Assembly (NCBI GenBank): GCA_030149295.1
Contig: JASBRV010000117.1
Location: forward strand, 1-48,826
Source: Bacteriovoracales bacterium
Lineage (GTDB): Bacteria > Bdellovibrionota > Bacteriovoracia > Bacteriovoracales > Bacteriovoracaceae
Reading direction: 5' to 3'
Length of the DNA stretch: 48,826 bases
The notes beneath the pieces were generated by a model. That model was not told the DNA's origin. It ran no database searches and saw only the letters and a program-made list of their open reading frames with translations. Shown here piece by piece: positions 25,849-34,444 of this stretch. A program made the translations under genes and the position numbers. The stretch's first letter is position 1. Each line of letters begins with the position of its first letter.

Positions 25849-26421
25849 TTAGGAATTTACCCTTTCAACATACTCGCCTGTGCGGGTATCGATTTTTAAA
25901 ACTTCTCCCTCTTTAATAAAAAGGGGAACATTGATTTGTAAGCCTGTTTCCATGACGGCTTTCTTGTTTCCACCAGAAGCAGTATCCCCTTTTAGCCCAG
26001 GGTCTGTTTCAGTTACTTTTAAGTTCACGAATGTTGGCGGCTCAATCGAGATTGGATTTCCTTTATAATATAAAAGCTTTAAGTGAACACCCTCTTGAAG
26101 ATAATACTTCATGTCCCCAACCTGATCAGTACGAACGTGAATTGTCTCATAGTTACCTTGGTCCATGAAATTAAAACCATCTGGGTCATCGTACATGTAC
26201 TCAACTTCTTTTTCCTCTAAGTCAGGCTTAACGACACCTGTTGAAACCCCTGACTTGTAAGTTCTTTCGATAACTGAGCCATCTTCAAGGTTCTTTAGTT
26301 TAACTTTTACAAAAGCAGAACCTTTACCAGGGTTAGTAAAGTCAGATTTAATAATGTTATAAGGTTTTCCATCGACCTCAACCTTTAAACCTTTCTTTAA
26401 ATCAGTAGTTTGGAACTCCAT
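25849..26421 (-). CDS. efp: Translation elongation factor P
   Basis: Relieves ribosome stalling at proline runs. 190 residues with the three beta-barrel arrangement. The N-terminal KOW-like domain has [29 protein letters not shown], where the lysine of PGKGSA is the residue modified by lysylation in EpmA-type systems. Later come [16 protein letters not shown] and the C-terminal signature [46 protein letters not shown] lies 7 bases before the ATG. It lies between aroQ and accB, a gene order seen across many phyla. No modification enzyme gene is in the window. Confidence 0.97.
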   Translation of the reverse strand: MEFQTTDLKKGLKVEVDGKPYNIIKSDFTNPGKGSAFVKVKLKNLEDGSVIERTYKSGVSTGVVKPDLEEKEVEYMYDDPDGFNFMDQGNYETIHVRTDQVGDMKYYLQEGVHLKLLYYKGNPISIEPPTFVNLKVTETDPGLKGDTASGGNKKAVMETGLQINVPLFIKEGEVLKIDTRTGEYVERVNS

Positions 26422-26431
26422 TCATGTACTC

Positions 26432-26863
26432 CTAAGACAATTCACTTAAATAATGAAAGGCCATGGCATAACTTTTTTTACCAAAGCCCTCAACAACCCC
26501 ATCACTTGCACTCGATGTAATTTTAATTTTTCTGAACTCTTCTCTTTTGTAGGTGTTAGAAAGATGAACCTCGATCTTTTTACCATCAAACGATCTCAAT
26601 GCATCATGAAGAGAAACACTAGAGTGAGTAAGACCAGCTGGATTTATCACTATGGAGTCATATCCATTAGCCTTGGCACTTTGAATTTTATCAATGAGTT
26701 CACTCTCAGAGTTAGACTGGAACCAATCACTTTGGATTCCCTTTTGGGAAAATAAACCATTAACCCAATTTTCGATATCTTTCAGGGTGTCTGTACCATA
26801 AATCTCTGGTTCTCTATTCCCCAGTAGATTTAAGTTTGGACCACCTAGAACTAGAACTTTCAT
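26432..26863 (-). CDS. aroQ: 3-dehydroquinate dehydratase, type II
   Basis: Third step of the shikimate pathway (dehydroquinate to dehydroshikimate), a dodecameric enzyme. 143 residues from ATG 26863, which has GGTG just upstream; a GTG three codons earlier has no ribosome-binding site. Motifs: GGPNLNLLGNREPEIYG (with the catalytic Arg and Tyr), the substrate loop INPAGLTHSSVSLHDAL, and VHLSN with the catalytic His. First gene of the aroQ-efp-accBC cluster, 10 bases before efp. The pathway's next enzyme may be the AroE-like protein at 41.2 kb. Confidence 0.96.
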   Translation of the reverse strand: MKVLVLGGPNLNLLGNREPEIYGTDTLKDIENWVNGLFSQKGIQSDWFQSNSESELIDKIQSAKANGYDSIVINPAGLTHSSVSLHDALRSFDGKKIEVHLSNTYKREEFRKIKITSSASDGVVEGFGKKSYAMAFHYLSELS

Positions 26864-26962
26864 GATCACCACAATTTAAATTTATGAGTGGATGACGCTA
26901 TCAGGTATGCTCTTGAATTGTAAAGGAACACTAAGAAAAGGTGGTTTTATAATGAGTATTCG

Positions 26963-27970
26963 CTATTCTATACGTGACTTGGCAGAAAGCTCTTTTAGAA
27001 AGTCCTCCAACGGGCTTGTGATTTCAGCGACATCCGAAACATCGACACCGCGCCCCCCCGCGTCATCCAAATCCTCCTCAACCATTTCTTTGAGAACAGG
27101 TTTTTCTTGAGCTTGATCAAATGCCGCCATTAAGAGCGAGCGGCCCTCGTCTTTCACAGGATCTTCTTCAAAAGACCTTAGTTCTTCTAGGCGAGCCTGC
27201 GTCTCTTTATTATCTGGCTGTAATTCTAAAATTTTTTCTAAAAGCTCTATCGCTTTTGAGTGATGACCTTGCTGTAAATAAAGATCTACTAAAGTATGAG
27301 TAATTACTGGGGTTCCCTCAACTTCTTCAACTTCTATGGCCGCTTCCACATTTTCAATAGCAGGGGATCGACCTTCATTATCAATATCCTGAGAAGTTTC
27401 TGCATTCCAATCATCCAGATCTACATCGTCTTGCTCATTATTGAGATCGACCTGAACCCAATCATCTAACGTTCTATCTAATTCTGGACTTGGCTTTAAT
27501 GCCTCAACATCAAAAGAGACATCTTCCCTTGGCTTTTCAAAAATTGAAGATTCACCTACTTCTTTTTCCAAGCGACTAACATGGAAAGAAATTTTCTCAT
27601 CTTTTGGTTGTAAAAATAAAAGGTACTTATATGTATCAAGAGCTTCCTCTTTATTTCCCGTTTTTTCAGCACTTATAGCAAACAAAGTTTGCAGTTTTAT
27701 ATTGTCACGATGAAGAGGGGCCAACGGTCTTAAAGTATTATAACTAAGGGAATACTCCCCCTTATCAAGATAACATTGAGATAGGGTTAAATATCCCAAT
27801 AAGTAGTCAGGATTATATCTAATGCCTTTTTGTAAAACCTTAAAGGCATTTTCGATAAGACCTACTTTTCTGTATGCTTCCGCCAAAGGCGCAAAAACTC
27901 TAGAGCGAGGATCTCTTTCAAGTTGCTCCTCGTATTTAGAAATTAATGGTGAAAACTGACCCTCTAACAA
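26963..27970 (-). CDS. TPR protein at the end of the pilus operon
   Basis: A 335-residue soluble protein with TPR units at about 5-140 (YRKVGLIENAFKVLQKGIRYNPDY, YLTLSQCYLDKGEYSLSYNTLRPLAPLH, TGNKEEALDTYKYLLFLQP), a long acidic linker (about 145-225, many Asp/Glu), and one more TPR pair (VDLYLQQGHHSKAIELLEKILELQPDNKETQARL). No signal peptide or lipobox, so it is not an obvious Tgl/PilF pilotin. The TTG start lies 2 bases after the pilQ stop with GGAG positioned over the stop, showing translational coupling to pilQ. A cytoplasmic scaffold or regulator of pilus biogenesis is likely; the exact role is unknown. Confidence 0.8.
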   Translation of the reverse strand: MLEGQFSPLISKYEEQLERDPRSRVFAPLAEAYRKVGLIENAFKVLQKGIRYNPDYLLGYLTLSQCYLDKGEYSLSYNTLRPLAPLHRDNIKLQTLFAISAEKTGNKEEALDTYKYLLFLQPKDEKISFHVSRLEKEVGESSIFEKPREDVSFDVEALKPSPELDRTLDDWVQVDLNNEQDDVDLDDWNAETSQDIDNEGRSPAIENVEAAIEVEEVEGTPVITHTLVDLYLQQGHHSKAIELLEKILELQPDNKETQARLEELRSFEEDPVKDEGRSLLMAAFDQAQEKPVLKEMVEEDLDDAGGRGVDVSDVAEITSPLEDFLKELSAKSRIE

Positions 27971-27972
27971 GT

Positions 27973-29856
27973 TTAGCTCCGCTCAATTAAACCAGCTTCT
28001 TCTTGGTTAATGATTCGAGGTGTAATAAAGATAATAATTTCTCTTTTTGTTGTAGAGGGATTCCACTGGTTTCTAAACAACCAACCAAGTATAGGAATAT
28101 CTTTTAAATAAGGAACCCCCGAAATGGTTTCGCGCTTAACATACTCATAGACACCACCAATGACAACTGTAGCTCCGTTATCTACAAGAACGACCGTTTC
28201 GACTTGGTTACTCGTTTTATTAGGTGGCAACTGATCATTAATTCTTTCAGCAAAGTCCTCTTTTTGAATATTAACCTGAAGACTAATAGAACCTTCATTC
28301 GTGATTTGAGGTGTAACCGTAAGGTTTAAAATCGCTTCCGCTGTTTCTGCCCCCGTCGTGGCGGTATCACCAGCACCGTTGATTACAAGATAAGCTTCAG
28401 TTCTTTTAGAAACGAGTCTTGCTGGTTGTTTATTTTGAGTAACAACCTTAGGTGAGGATATAATTTTTCCCTTTGATTCCGTTTCTAAAAGTTGCAATCT
28501 AAAATTAAGGTCAAAAACTCTACCAAATTGAGAAACTGAAAGATTTAAAACACCATTGTTATTATTTCTATCTATAATTCCACCAGCGGTGTTAAAGGCG
28601 AAGCCTGGACCACTATTAGCTGTTCCAGGTTGTCCAGAAACACCAATTCCTGTAGGCGACGAAGTAGATTGAGCTCCAATGGGATCATAACCAAGTCCGA
28701 GTCCATTCTCTAAGCCGAGAGCTTTCGAATAGGACTCACTTACTTCAACAATTCTAGATTCAATGAGGACCTGGGGGGTCTGTGTGTCGAGCGTATCGAT
28801 AATTTTTCTAATCTTCTCGATCACATCAGGAGTATCTTTTACAATTAATGAATTCGTCCTTTGATCCTCGGCGATACGGCCTCTTTCAGGGGTGAGGTAC
28901 TCGGTCAAAATAGTAATGAGTGTCGTTGTTTGTGAATAACTAATGGGAAATACTTTTGTTACCAAAGGCTCCTGCTTTAAAGTAAGTGACTTTGCTTCGA
29001 CCTCTTTTTGTTTTTCTTTGGTCGCGGTCTCTAACGTTTGAACCATTAAAATGATCCCATTCTTTTTTGCAACTAAATTGTTAAGAGCTAAGATCGTATC
29101 TAAAGCCTGATCCCATGGAACATTCGTCAAACTTAAGGTTAAGGGTGGTAAAGCTTTAATCTCATCAGTAGTGATAATGTTAAAACCTGATGCTTCGGCA
29201 ATCATTTTAAGTATTTCAGTCACAGCAACATCTTTTACATTGAGACTAAATTTAGATCCTATATATTTTTTTCTTCCAGACAGTGTTAGGTTTTCAAGGA
29301 TATCCTCTACACTATCCCCCTTAGGAACTAGCAATTTTCCTACATTGACATCTTTTTCTGTCACTTTTTCTTCAAATGATTTGGCTTCACTTATATCTCT
29401 TTGGTCAAAGACTCCAAAACGATTTTCAACCTCTAAGACAACTCTATTTGCTCTTCTTTTTAAAATCGAACGGACATTGTCTCTTAATTGAATTGCAATT
29501 CTTAAATCTTCTTCTGCACCAGGCTTTGGATAGGCAGAAACGAAAACAACACTTCCCGAAAACTCAGAAGTGTCAAAGGCCCTCATAACCCTTTCCGTTG
29601 CCTTGGTGTTTTTTATATCGATGATAATTTGCTTGTCTTCAACGACAGCAAATTTCTTTGCGGGGACTTTATTATTATCAACAACAATTTCAAGCTCTGA
29701 AATTTCACCTACTTGACGAAAATTTATTGCCTGAACTTCAGTCCGCCTTAGGTTTGGGGTCTCTTTTATTTCAGCTGTTAGTTCATCTTGAGAAAAACAA
29801 TCAAGATTTATGAGAAACATAGAAATAAATAAACTAAGAAAAATTCCTTTTTTCAT
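27973..29856 (-). CDS. pilQ: Type IV pilus secretin
   Basis: Outer-membrane channel for the pilus fibre. 627 residues: signal peptide (MKKGIFLSLFISMFLINLDCFS), an AMIN domain (about 40-140) for peptidoglycan or septal binding, an N0/STN domain (about 205-270, SLNVKDVAVTEILKMIAEASGFN), an N1 domain (about 300-370, KVFPISYSQTTTLITILTEYL ... DQRTNSLIVKDTPDVIEKI), and the secretin core ending VPYLKDIPILGWLFRNQ...KREIIIFITPRII. A Gly/Ser/Asn-rich insert (about 395-430) sits early in the core. GGAAGAG precedes the ATG. An 85-base gap with its own extended -10 promoter and direct repeats separates it from pilP. Confidence 0.96.
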   Translation of the reverse strand: MKKGIFLSLFISMFLINLDCFSQDELTAEIKETPNLRRTEVQAINFRQVGEISELEIVVDNNKVPAKKFAVVEDKQIIIDIKNTKATERVMRAFDTSEFSGSVVFVSAYPKPGAEEDLRIAIQLRDNVRSILKRRANRVVLEVENRFGVFDQRDISEAKSFEEKVTEKDVNVGKLLVPKGDSVEDILENLTLSGRKKYIGSKFSLNVKDVAVTEILKMIAEASGFNIITTDEIKALPPLTLSLTNVPWDQALDTILALNNLVAKKNGIILMVQTLETATKEKQKEVEAKSLTLKQEPLVTKVFPISYSQTTTLITILTEYLTPERGRIAEDQRTNSLIVKDTPDVIEKIRKIIDTLDTQTPQVLIESRIVEVSESYSKALGLENGLGLGYDPIGAQSTSSPTGIGVSGQPGTANSGPGFAFNTAGGIIDRNNNNGVLNLSVSQFGRVFDLNFRLQLLETESKGKIISSPKVVTQNKQPARLVSKRTEAYLVINGAGDTATTGAETAEAILNLTVTPQITNEGSISLQVNIQKEDFAERINDQLPPNKTSNQVETVVLVDNGATVVIGGVYEYVKRETISGVPYLKDIPILGWLFRNQWNPSTTKREIIIFITPRIINQEEAGLIERS

Positions 29857-29887
29857 AATTACTCTTCCATAAGTAAAAGGATTTTAT

Positions 29888-29930
29888 TAGGTAAATTATA
29901 CCACTTAATAGATTCTTTGCTAGGTAAATT
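29888..29930 (-). repeat. Direct repeats around the pilQ promoter
   Basis: The ten bases TAGGTAAATT occur twice on the plus strand, at 29888-29897 and 29921-29930, a period of 33 (about three helical turns). The first copy overlaps the -10 box and the predicted transcription start of pilQ; the second lies just upstream of the -35 position. This suits a protein bound to one face of DNA. Confidence 0.45.
29895..29903 (-). promoter_or_regulatory. Extended -10 promoter of pilQ
   Basis: TGGTATAAT on the minus strand is a full extended -10 element. The predicted start near 29888 gives a leader of about 32 bases before the pilQ ATG. The -35 position (TAGCAA) is poor, as is usual for extended -10 promoters. 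Confidence 0.5.
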
Positions 29931-29941
29931 CTTCTATCGAG

Positions 29942-30442
29942 TCACTCAGAAGTGACGGGAATAATTGTCTCAATGTACTCATCTTGATCGTATACATTAC
30001 GAATTTTCTCAACCAAAACAACTCCGCCAGGAACAATTGCTTTTACCTCAGCATCATTGTCACCGATCTTCATTCCTTCTTTAACAATATAGGATTCGGG
30101 GTTTAGCTTACCACTATTATCAACAATTTTTGCGATAGCCCTTCTATTTTGACCTAATAAAACGCCAACAATTCTAATTTGATTGATCTTAAATCCATCT
30201 TCGATGCTAACAATATTGGAATACTTTCCATTTTTTAAATAGTTACCATAGTTTTTATTTCTTTTTCCCGTTTTTCTCTTTTTCTTTTTAAAAGGATCTC
30301 TTAATTCAAAGGGGTTCTTAATTGAGGTTTGCTTATCCATTTCAATCACAAGGCTTGTTTTTTTTGGCTTATTATTAGTATCCTCTTGAGTCCAGGAGGT
30401 AGTACAAATAATAAACATCAGGATAGAAATAAGAGATTTCAT
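29942..30442 (-). CDS. pilP: Type IV pilus assembly protein PilP
   Basis: Periplasmic linker between the PilNO inner-membrane complex and PilQ. 166 residues: N-terminal hydrophobic signal (MKSLISILMFIICTTSW), a basic unstructured region (PFELRDPFKKKKRKTGKRNKN, about 42-62), and the beta-sandwich HR domain (INQIRIVGVLLGQNRRAIAKI ... YIVKEGMKIGDNDAEVKAIVPGGVVLVEK). Most PilP proteins are lipoproteins; the Cys here follows FII, a poor lipobox, so lipidation is doubtful. The ATG overlaps the pilO stop by one base (TAATG). Confidence 0.92.
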   Translation of the reverse strand: MKSLISILMFIICTTSWTQEDTNNKPKKTSLVIEMDKQTSIKNPFELRDPFKKKKRKTGKRNKNYGNYLKNGKYSNIVSIEDGFKINQIRIVGVLLGQNRRAIAKIVDNSGKLNPESYIVKEGMKIGDNDAEVKAIVPGGVVLVEKIRNVYDQDEYIETIIPVTSE

Positions 30443-31098
30443 TATTTACCACCTCTCTTTCCTTTTTTTCCTTTGGCTGACTTAGCTTTTGGCTTTGAAA
30501 ACTCCGACTCAAGCTTTTGGATTCCCCGATCCTCTTTATGGTCAGGATTATAGCGATAAGATTCAATAATAATCTTTGCATTGGTCAGTTGGAAACGACC
30601 GCGCTGTGGCTCTTGAGAGCGCTTAAATTCGACTTCTCTTACATTTAACAGTCTTTCACTCGAGGCAATTTTTTCAAAAAAGACGAGGTACTGGAGATAG
30701 GTACCAACCCCACTGAATTCATATCTTTTTGTGAAATAAAAACCCTTATTTTCCTCAGTGCCGGGAGAAAGATAAATATTTTTAATATTCAAACCTGTCG
30801 CAATATCTTTAATTATGCTTAGGTTTTCAACATCTTGTATTTTTTCAGGAAGCTTTTTTTGGAGCCTTTCCACCTCTTGCGCGACAAGCTCGATGTTTTT
30901 CTTAGCTTCTTCAATATCTTTTAGATATGTTTTAATTTGCCTTTCTTCTTTTTTGGCCTTTCTAATTCGTGCACGAATACCAGCTATAACATCTTCTTTT
31001 TGCTTGAGATTTTCTGTGTGGGTTTCATACACGACATAGCCCTCCCATGCTCCATAGCACAAGATTAAAACCCATAATTTCGATAATAAGTTCTCCAC
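30442..31098 (-). CDS. pilO: Type IV pilus assembly protein PilO
   Basis: Inner-membrane partner of PilN in the alignment complex. 218 residues: a single N-terminal transmembrane helix (LWVLILCYGAWEGYVVY), a long coiled coil (about 30-85, rich in Lys/Glu), then a ferredoxin-like periplasmic domain (FYFTKRYEFSGVGTYLQYLVFFEKIASSERLLNVREVEFKR) and a Lys/Gly-rich C-terminal tail (KSAKGKKGKRGGK) that is unusual. Start is GTG at 31098 with GGGAG 8 bases upstream. It is 16 bases after pilN. Confidence 0.92.
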   Translation of the reverse strand: MENLLSKLWVLILCYGAWEGYVVYETHTENLKQKEDVIAGIRARIRKAKKEERQIKTYLKDIEEAKKNIELVAQEVERLQKKLPEKIQDVENLSIIKDIATGLNIKNIYLSPGTEENKGFYFTKRYEFSGVGTYLQYLVFFEKIASSERLLNVREVEFKRSQEPQRGRFQLTNAKIIIESYRYNPDHKEDRGIQKLESEFSKPKAKSAKGKKGKRGGK

Positions 31099-31114
31099 TT
31101 ATTATGCTCCCAAC

Positions 31115-31723
31115 CTAAAAAGGATTATATAGTTTTATCTGACCTTCGATTTCAAACTTCTCTTCTCTAAATTTTACATTATCTTTAGTCACTTCTTCTG
31201 TTTTTGAATCTTTTAACAATAAGGAACCATTAAAAATAGGACTTTCGTTTACCTTCACGATGAACTCACCAATACTAGTGTAGTTTGTGGCACCCCCCTT
31301 AATGAGAAGTTTTCCACCACCATCCAAAATAAGTTCCTCAAACCAGAGCTCTTCCGGTGCTGACCGAGCAAGTCTTTCGAGAAGATAACGAGGGTTTGTC
31401 TTTAATTTAATAATTTTATCAACTTGTACAGATCGCGACTTCAACCTAGCAATCTGATTGTTAAAAGCTGCCAGCTGATCTTTGATATCTCTATTTTTCG
31501 TTAGTTTTCTTTTAAATTTATTATATTCGCTGTTTAACAGAGTTACTTCTTTTTCCTTTTCTGCTTCAATTTCCTTGGTAAGATCTCTGTAATAATCTAC
31601 TGGAAACTTGGCAAGTAAAATAGCTACCACCATCTTTCTCCACGGAAGCTTGGCAAAGTCTATTCCAAGTACAACCGGTGCTTTGAAAGCTTTCTTTTTT
31701 TCAAGTAGATTAATCTCAATCAT
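31115..31723 (-). CDS. pilN: Type IV pilus assembly protein PilN
   Basis: Bitopic inner-membrane protein that binds cytoplasmic PilM through its N-terminal tail. 202 residues starting MIEINLLEKKK, which matches the conserved PilM-docking INLLP-type motif (Glu replaces the usual Pro). A weakly hydrophobic membrane segment follows (about 27-45), then a coiled coil (about 50-100) and a periplasmic fold (LLERLARSAPEELWFEELILDGGGKLLIKGGATNYTSIGEFIVKVNESPIF), as in the PilN/GspL family. The start shares one base with the pilM stop (TAATG). Confidence 0.92.
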   Translation of the reverse strand: MIEINLLEKKKAFKAPVVLGIDFAKLPWRKMVVAILLAKFPVDYYRDLTKEIEAEKEKEVTLLNSEYNKFKRKLTKNRDIKDQLAAFNNQIARLKSRSVQVDKIIKLKTNPRYLLERLARSAPEELWFEELILDGGGKLLIKGGATNYTSIGEFIVKVNESPIFNGSLLLKDSKTEEVTKDNVKFREEKFEIEGQIKLYNPF

Positions 31724-32817
31724 TAAGGTTGCCTCATCCCCAGCCCAATGGCCTGAACACCCGTATAAGCGATTTGGTTAATCTCCTCCTCTGTGAAGTC
31801 TTTTTCTTTGTATTGAATAGCGTCGAAAGGATTGAGTACACTGACGTCTACCCCCAGAAGCGCCTCAAGCCCCTCTAGAAGTCCTGGAATCAGAGAACTC
31901 CCCCCTGTAACTACACAATAAGCAAGAGACTCATCGGATGTGGAACTAATATAAAAATCAATGGCTTTTTTTATTTCAGAGAAGAATGTTTCTACAACAT
32001 CATCAATAATCTCTAAGATTTCTTCTGGTAAGTTTCCATTATCATCACCCGTGAGCTTCAAGTCCTCCGCTTCATAATAATTGACACCCATTTGTCTTTG
32101 AATTTCCTCAGTAATCATGACACCACCGATATTCACTTCTTTTGTGAAAACGATCATTCCATCTTTATAAATAATAAAAAATGTCTTTTGTGCCCCAATA
32201 TCTAACAGAAGATAACTTTCTTCTGGGTTATTTAATTTATCTCCCATGACAAATTCAAAAACATTTGTCACTGCTAAAATACCAAGATCAGCGATCTTCA
32301 CAGTACCGCCCGCAGCCTCCACTAGCTCTTTAAAGTTAGCAATAACATCATTTTTAGCCGCGGCAACAATAACATCAACACCACCACCCTCATTTTCTCC
32401 AACAAAGTGGTAATCCACAGTTGAATCTTCGATATCAAAAGGTAGGTATTGTTCTGCTTCCCATAGAACTTGATCTTCAATTTCATCATCAGTCCCACCA
32501 GCAAGCTGTAACTTTCTTGCAACAGTGTTGGGCCCAGAAATCCCAAGACAGCAATTTAAGCCATCAGCACCAATCTCCTCACCTGCCTGACGAATCGCCT
32601 CACTAATTTCTTCTGGCTTTTGAATCTCATCTTCAATAATCGCACCTTCAGGAAGGCTAACCTTGCTGAAGCCCAAGAGATGGTACTCATCCCCCTTTTT
32701 TTCTATCGATGCAATCTTTACACTACTTAGCCCGATATCAAGACCTACGATTCCCTTACTACCAAAGGCAATCGTTTTAAGAATCTTCTTGATTTCTTTT
32801 TTGTAATCAATACTCAA
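31723..32817 (-). CDS. pilM: Type IV pilus assembly protein PilM (actin-like ATPase)
   Basis: Cytoplasmic actin/FtsA-fold protein of the inner-membrane alignment complex. 364 residues with GIVGLDIGLSSVKIASIEK (phosphate 1), IDYHFVGE-type mid segment DSTVDYHFVGENEGG, YLLLDIGAQKTFFIIYKDG (phosphate 2) and VVTGGSSLIPGLLEGLEALLGVDV (adenosine loop). The start is TTG at 32817, with GAGGA 6 bases upstream. First gene of pilMNOPQ-TPR, with a strong promoter directly upstream. Confidence 0.96.
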   Translation of the reverse strand: MSIDYKKEIKKILKTIAFGSKGIVGLDIGLSSVKIASIEKKGDEYHLLGFSKVSLPEGAIIEDEIQKPEEISEAIRQAGEEIGADGLNCCLGISGPNTVARKLQLAGGTDDEIEDQVLWEAEQYLPFDIEDSTVDYHFVGENEGGGVDVIVAAAKNDVIANFKELVEAAGGTVKIADLGILAVTNVFEFVMGDKLNNPEESYLLLDIGAQKTFFIIYKDGMIVFTKEVNIGGVMITEEIQRQMGVNYYEAEDLKLTGDDNGNLPEEILEIIDDVVETFFSEIKKAIDFYISSTSDESLAYCVVTGGSSLIPGLLEGLEALLGVDVSVLNPFDAIQYKEKDFTEEEINQIAYTGVQAIGLGMRQP

Positions 32818-32853
32818 ATTGGGTCCTCAAAAAACAGCAAAGCGTCAATGTCA

Positions 32854-32883
32854 ATTATAACTAGCGAACCCATGTAATTTCAA
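32854..32883 (-). promoter_or_regulatory. Strong sigma-70 promoter of the pilMNOPQ operon
   Basis: TTGAAA (32883-32878), an 18-base spacer and a perfect TATAAT (32859-32854) on the minus strand match 11 of 12 consensus positions. The predicted start near 32847 leaves a 30-base leader with GAGGA before the TTG of pilM. Confidence 0.75.
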
Positions 32884-32890
32884 GAAATTA
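32875..32890. promoter_or_regulatory. Dyad operator candidate over the pilM -35 box
   Basis: TAATTTC-AA-GAAATTA, a perfect inverted repeat with 7-base arms and a 2-base centre. It covers the whole -35 hexamer (32878-32883), the classic position for a repressor of the pilM promoter. It lacks a U-tract and the GC content of a terminator. Confidence 0.5.
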
Positions 32891-32894
32891 CTCT

Positions 32895-33680
32895 CTATAC
32901 GCTAAAGCTAAAAAGGGAATTCATGATTTGAGAAAACTCTGAGGGAAAGAAAATTTGCAGGCCACCGACAATAACAATAAATGGGCCGAAAGGTATCCGA
33001 GTCCTACGGTCAATTACCTTGAGTAAGATAAGGCTTCCTCCAAGCAGAGATCCAAGAAAACAACTCAAAAATATATTATGCATCACCCCTATAGGACCAA
33101 GAAAAACTCCCAAAACACCATAAAGCTTTATATCTCCACCTCCTAGACCCTCAACCCCTTTAAAATAATAGAAAGCTAGAGCAGGAATGGCCGGAACAAT
33201 GACGCCCAACACTCCGCCCAGTAGCCAATGGGTCCAAGGCATAGTCAGAGAAACACGACAAAGAAAAAGGATTAATAAATAGATATTGAGGACGTTGGGA
33301 ATTATATAAAACTTAAGATCAATCAGGATAATCGCTAAGAATGTGGAAAAAACTGATAAGAAAAAGAAATAATCCCAAAGACTATCAGGAGTTAAAGACT
33401 GGGGGGTCAAAAAAAGACCAACGAGGGCAACAACCAATTCCACCAGAGGATAACTCCAAGAAATTTTCATTGAGCACGAAGAGCACTTTCCCCGTAAAAA
33501 CAAATAAGAAACAATAGGAATATTCTCATACCAGTAAATAAGCTTATTACAACCAGGGCAGTGACTTCTTGACGCAGAAAGAGAAATTCCTCTAGGCAAT
33601 CTGTAAATAACCGCATTAAGAAAGCTGCCAATGCAAGCAGCAAAGAGAAAAGACATGACTGGATAAAAATATTCTTCCAT
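32895..33680 (-). CDS. pilD: Prepilin leader peptidase/N-methyltransferase
   Basis: Inner-membrane aspartic protease that cleaves the pilin leader after Gly and methylates the new N-terminus. 261 residues, mostly hydrophobic helices. Visible are the zinc/methyltransferase loop CPGCNKLIYWYENIPIVSYL ... CSSC (two CxxC pairs, about 41-72), the first catalytic Asp in LIDLKFYIIP, and the second in GLGGGDIKL. These are the two aspartates required by the GxGD protease family. The start overlaps the permease gene's stop by one base. It closes the pilH-pilI-pilD operon. Confidence 0.95.
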   Translation of the reverse strand: MEEYFYPVMSFLFAACIGSFLNAVIYRLPRGISLSASRSHCPGCNKLIYWYENIPIVSYLFLRGKCSSCSMKISWSYPLVELVVALVGLFLTPQSLTPDSLWDYFFFLSVFSTFLAIILIDLKFYIIPNVLNIYLLILFLCRVSLTMPWTHWLLGGVLGVIVPAIPALAFYYFKGVEGLGGGDIKLYGVLGVFLGPIGVMHNIFLSCFLGSLLGGSLILLKVIDRRTRIPFGPFIVIVGGLQIFFPSEFSQIMNSLFSFSV

Positions 33681-34444
33681 TACGTTAATTCTCTTTTATT
33701 AAAGAAAACAAGAGACATGAGAAGAAAAAACAAACACCAAAAGAGGGAATAAGATGATGCCTTAAATAGCCAAGAGGACTCGATAAACTTCTCATAGAGA
33801 ACAAATGACTTAATATTAAAAACGTTAAAGTTAGGCATCCATTGTGAATAGAGATCAATAAAGCCTTTAAGCAGAGGATCATTTTTGTAAGGACTCGTTT
33901 CTTTGACAGCATCAATACCATGACCTGCAACAAATAAAGTCAAAGACATGATGATTGAAATTATCGTGTTAGAAATGAGCGAAAAAAAGACGACCATCAA
34001 CATGACAAGAAGACTTTCAATGTAAATAAAGAAAAGTGACCACCCAACTAAGTCACCAATTTTTCCATCAAGCGATAATACGAGGCCATATAAGAACATG
34101 TATAGGAGAACCAAATTACATAATAAAATTCCAGATAGGCCGAGCATCTTTCCTACTAAAAACTCTGCTCTTGAAACAGGCCGGGAAAGAACCATATAAA
34201 GAGTTCTATTTTCCATTTCACTTGGAAGAAGTCTTGCACCTAAGAAAAGAGCAATCGCAACACCACTTAATGATATCAGACCGAGACCAATATCAAGTGT
34301 TACCTTTCCAGCGACACCATAACTGAATTCTGAAGCAACGTAGGTCATAAGGAGAAGAAAGATACCAATAAATATTGTGCCAAACAGAATTCTACTCTTA
34401 TAGATTTCTTTAAAGGTCTGAGCTCCAATAATAAAAATTTTCAT
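33680..34444 (-). CDS. pilI: ABC transporter permease of the pilus cluster (PilI-like)
   Basis: Integral membrane subunit of an ABC-2 type transporter. 254 residues with about six hydrophobic helices: one near residues 21-41, one near 52-70, then the cytoplasmic loop LPSEMENRTLYMVLSRPVSRAEFLVGKMLG typical of NatB-type permeases, and further helices from about 105 to 250. The stop/start ATGA overlap with the ATPase gene and one-base overlap with pilD show a single operon. Position between pilA and pilD matches Myxococcus xanthus pilI; the symbol rests on synteny as well as family. Confidence 0.75.
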   Translation of the reverse strand: MKIFIIGAQTFKEIYKSRILFGTIFIGIFLLLMTYVASEFSYGVAGKVTLDIGLGLISLSGVAIALFLGARLLPSEMENRTLYMVLSRPVSRAEFLVGKMLGLSGILLCNLVLLYMFLYGLVLSLDGKIGDLVGWSLFFIYIESLLVMLMVVFFSLISNTIISIIMSLTLFVAGHGIDAVKETSPYKNDPLLKGFIDLYSQWMPNFNVFNIKSFVLYEKFIESSWLFKASSYSLFWCLFFLLMSLVFFNKRELT

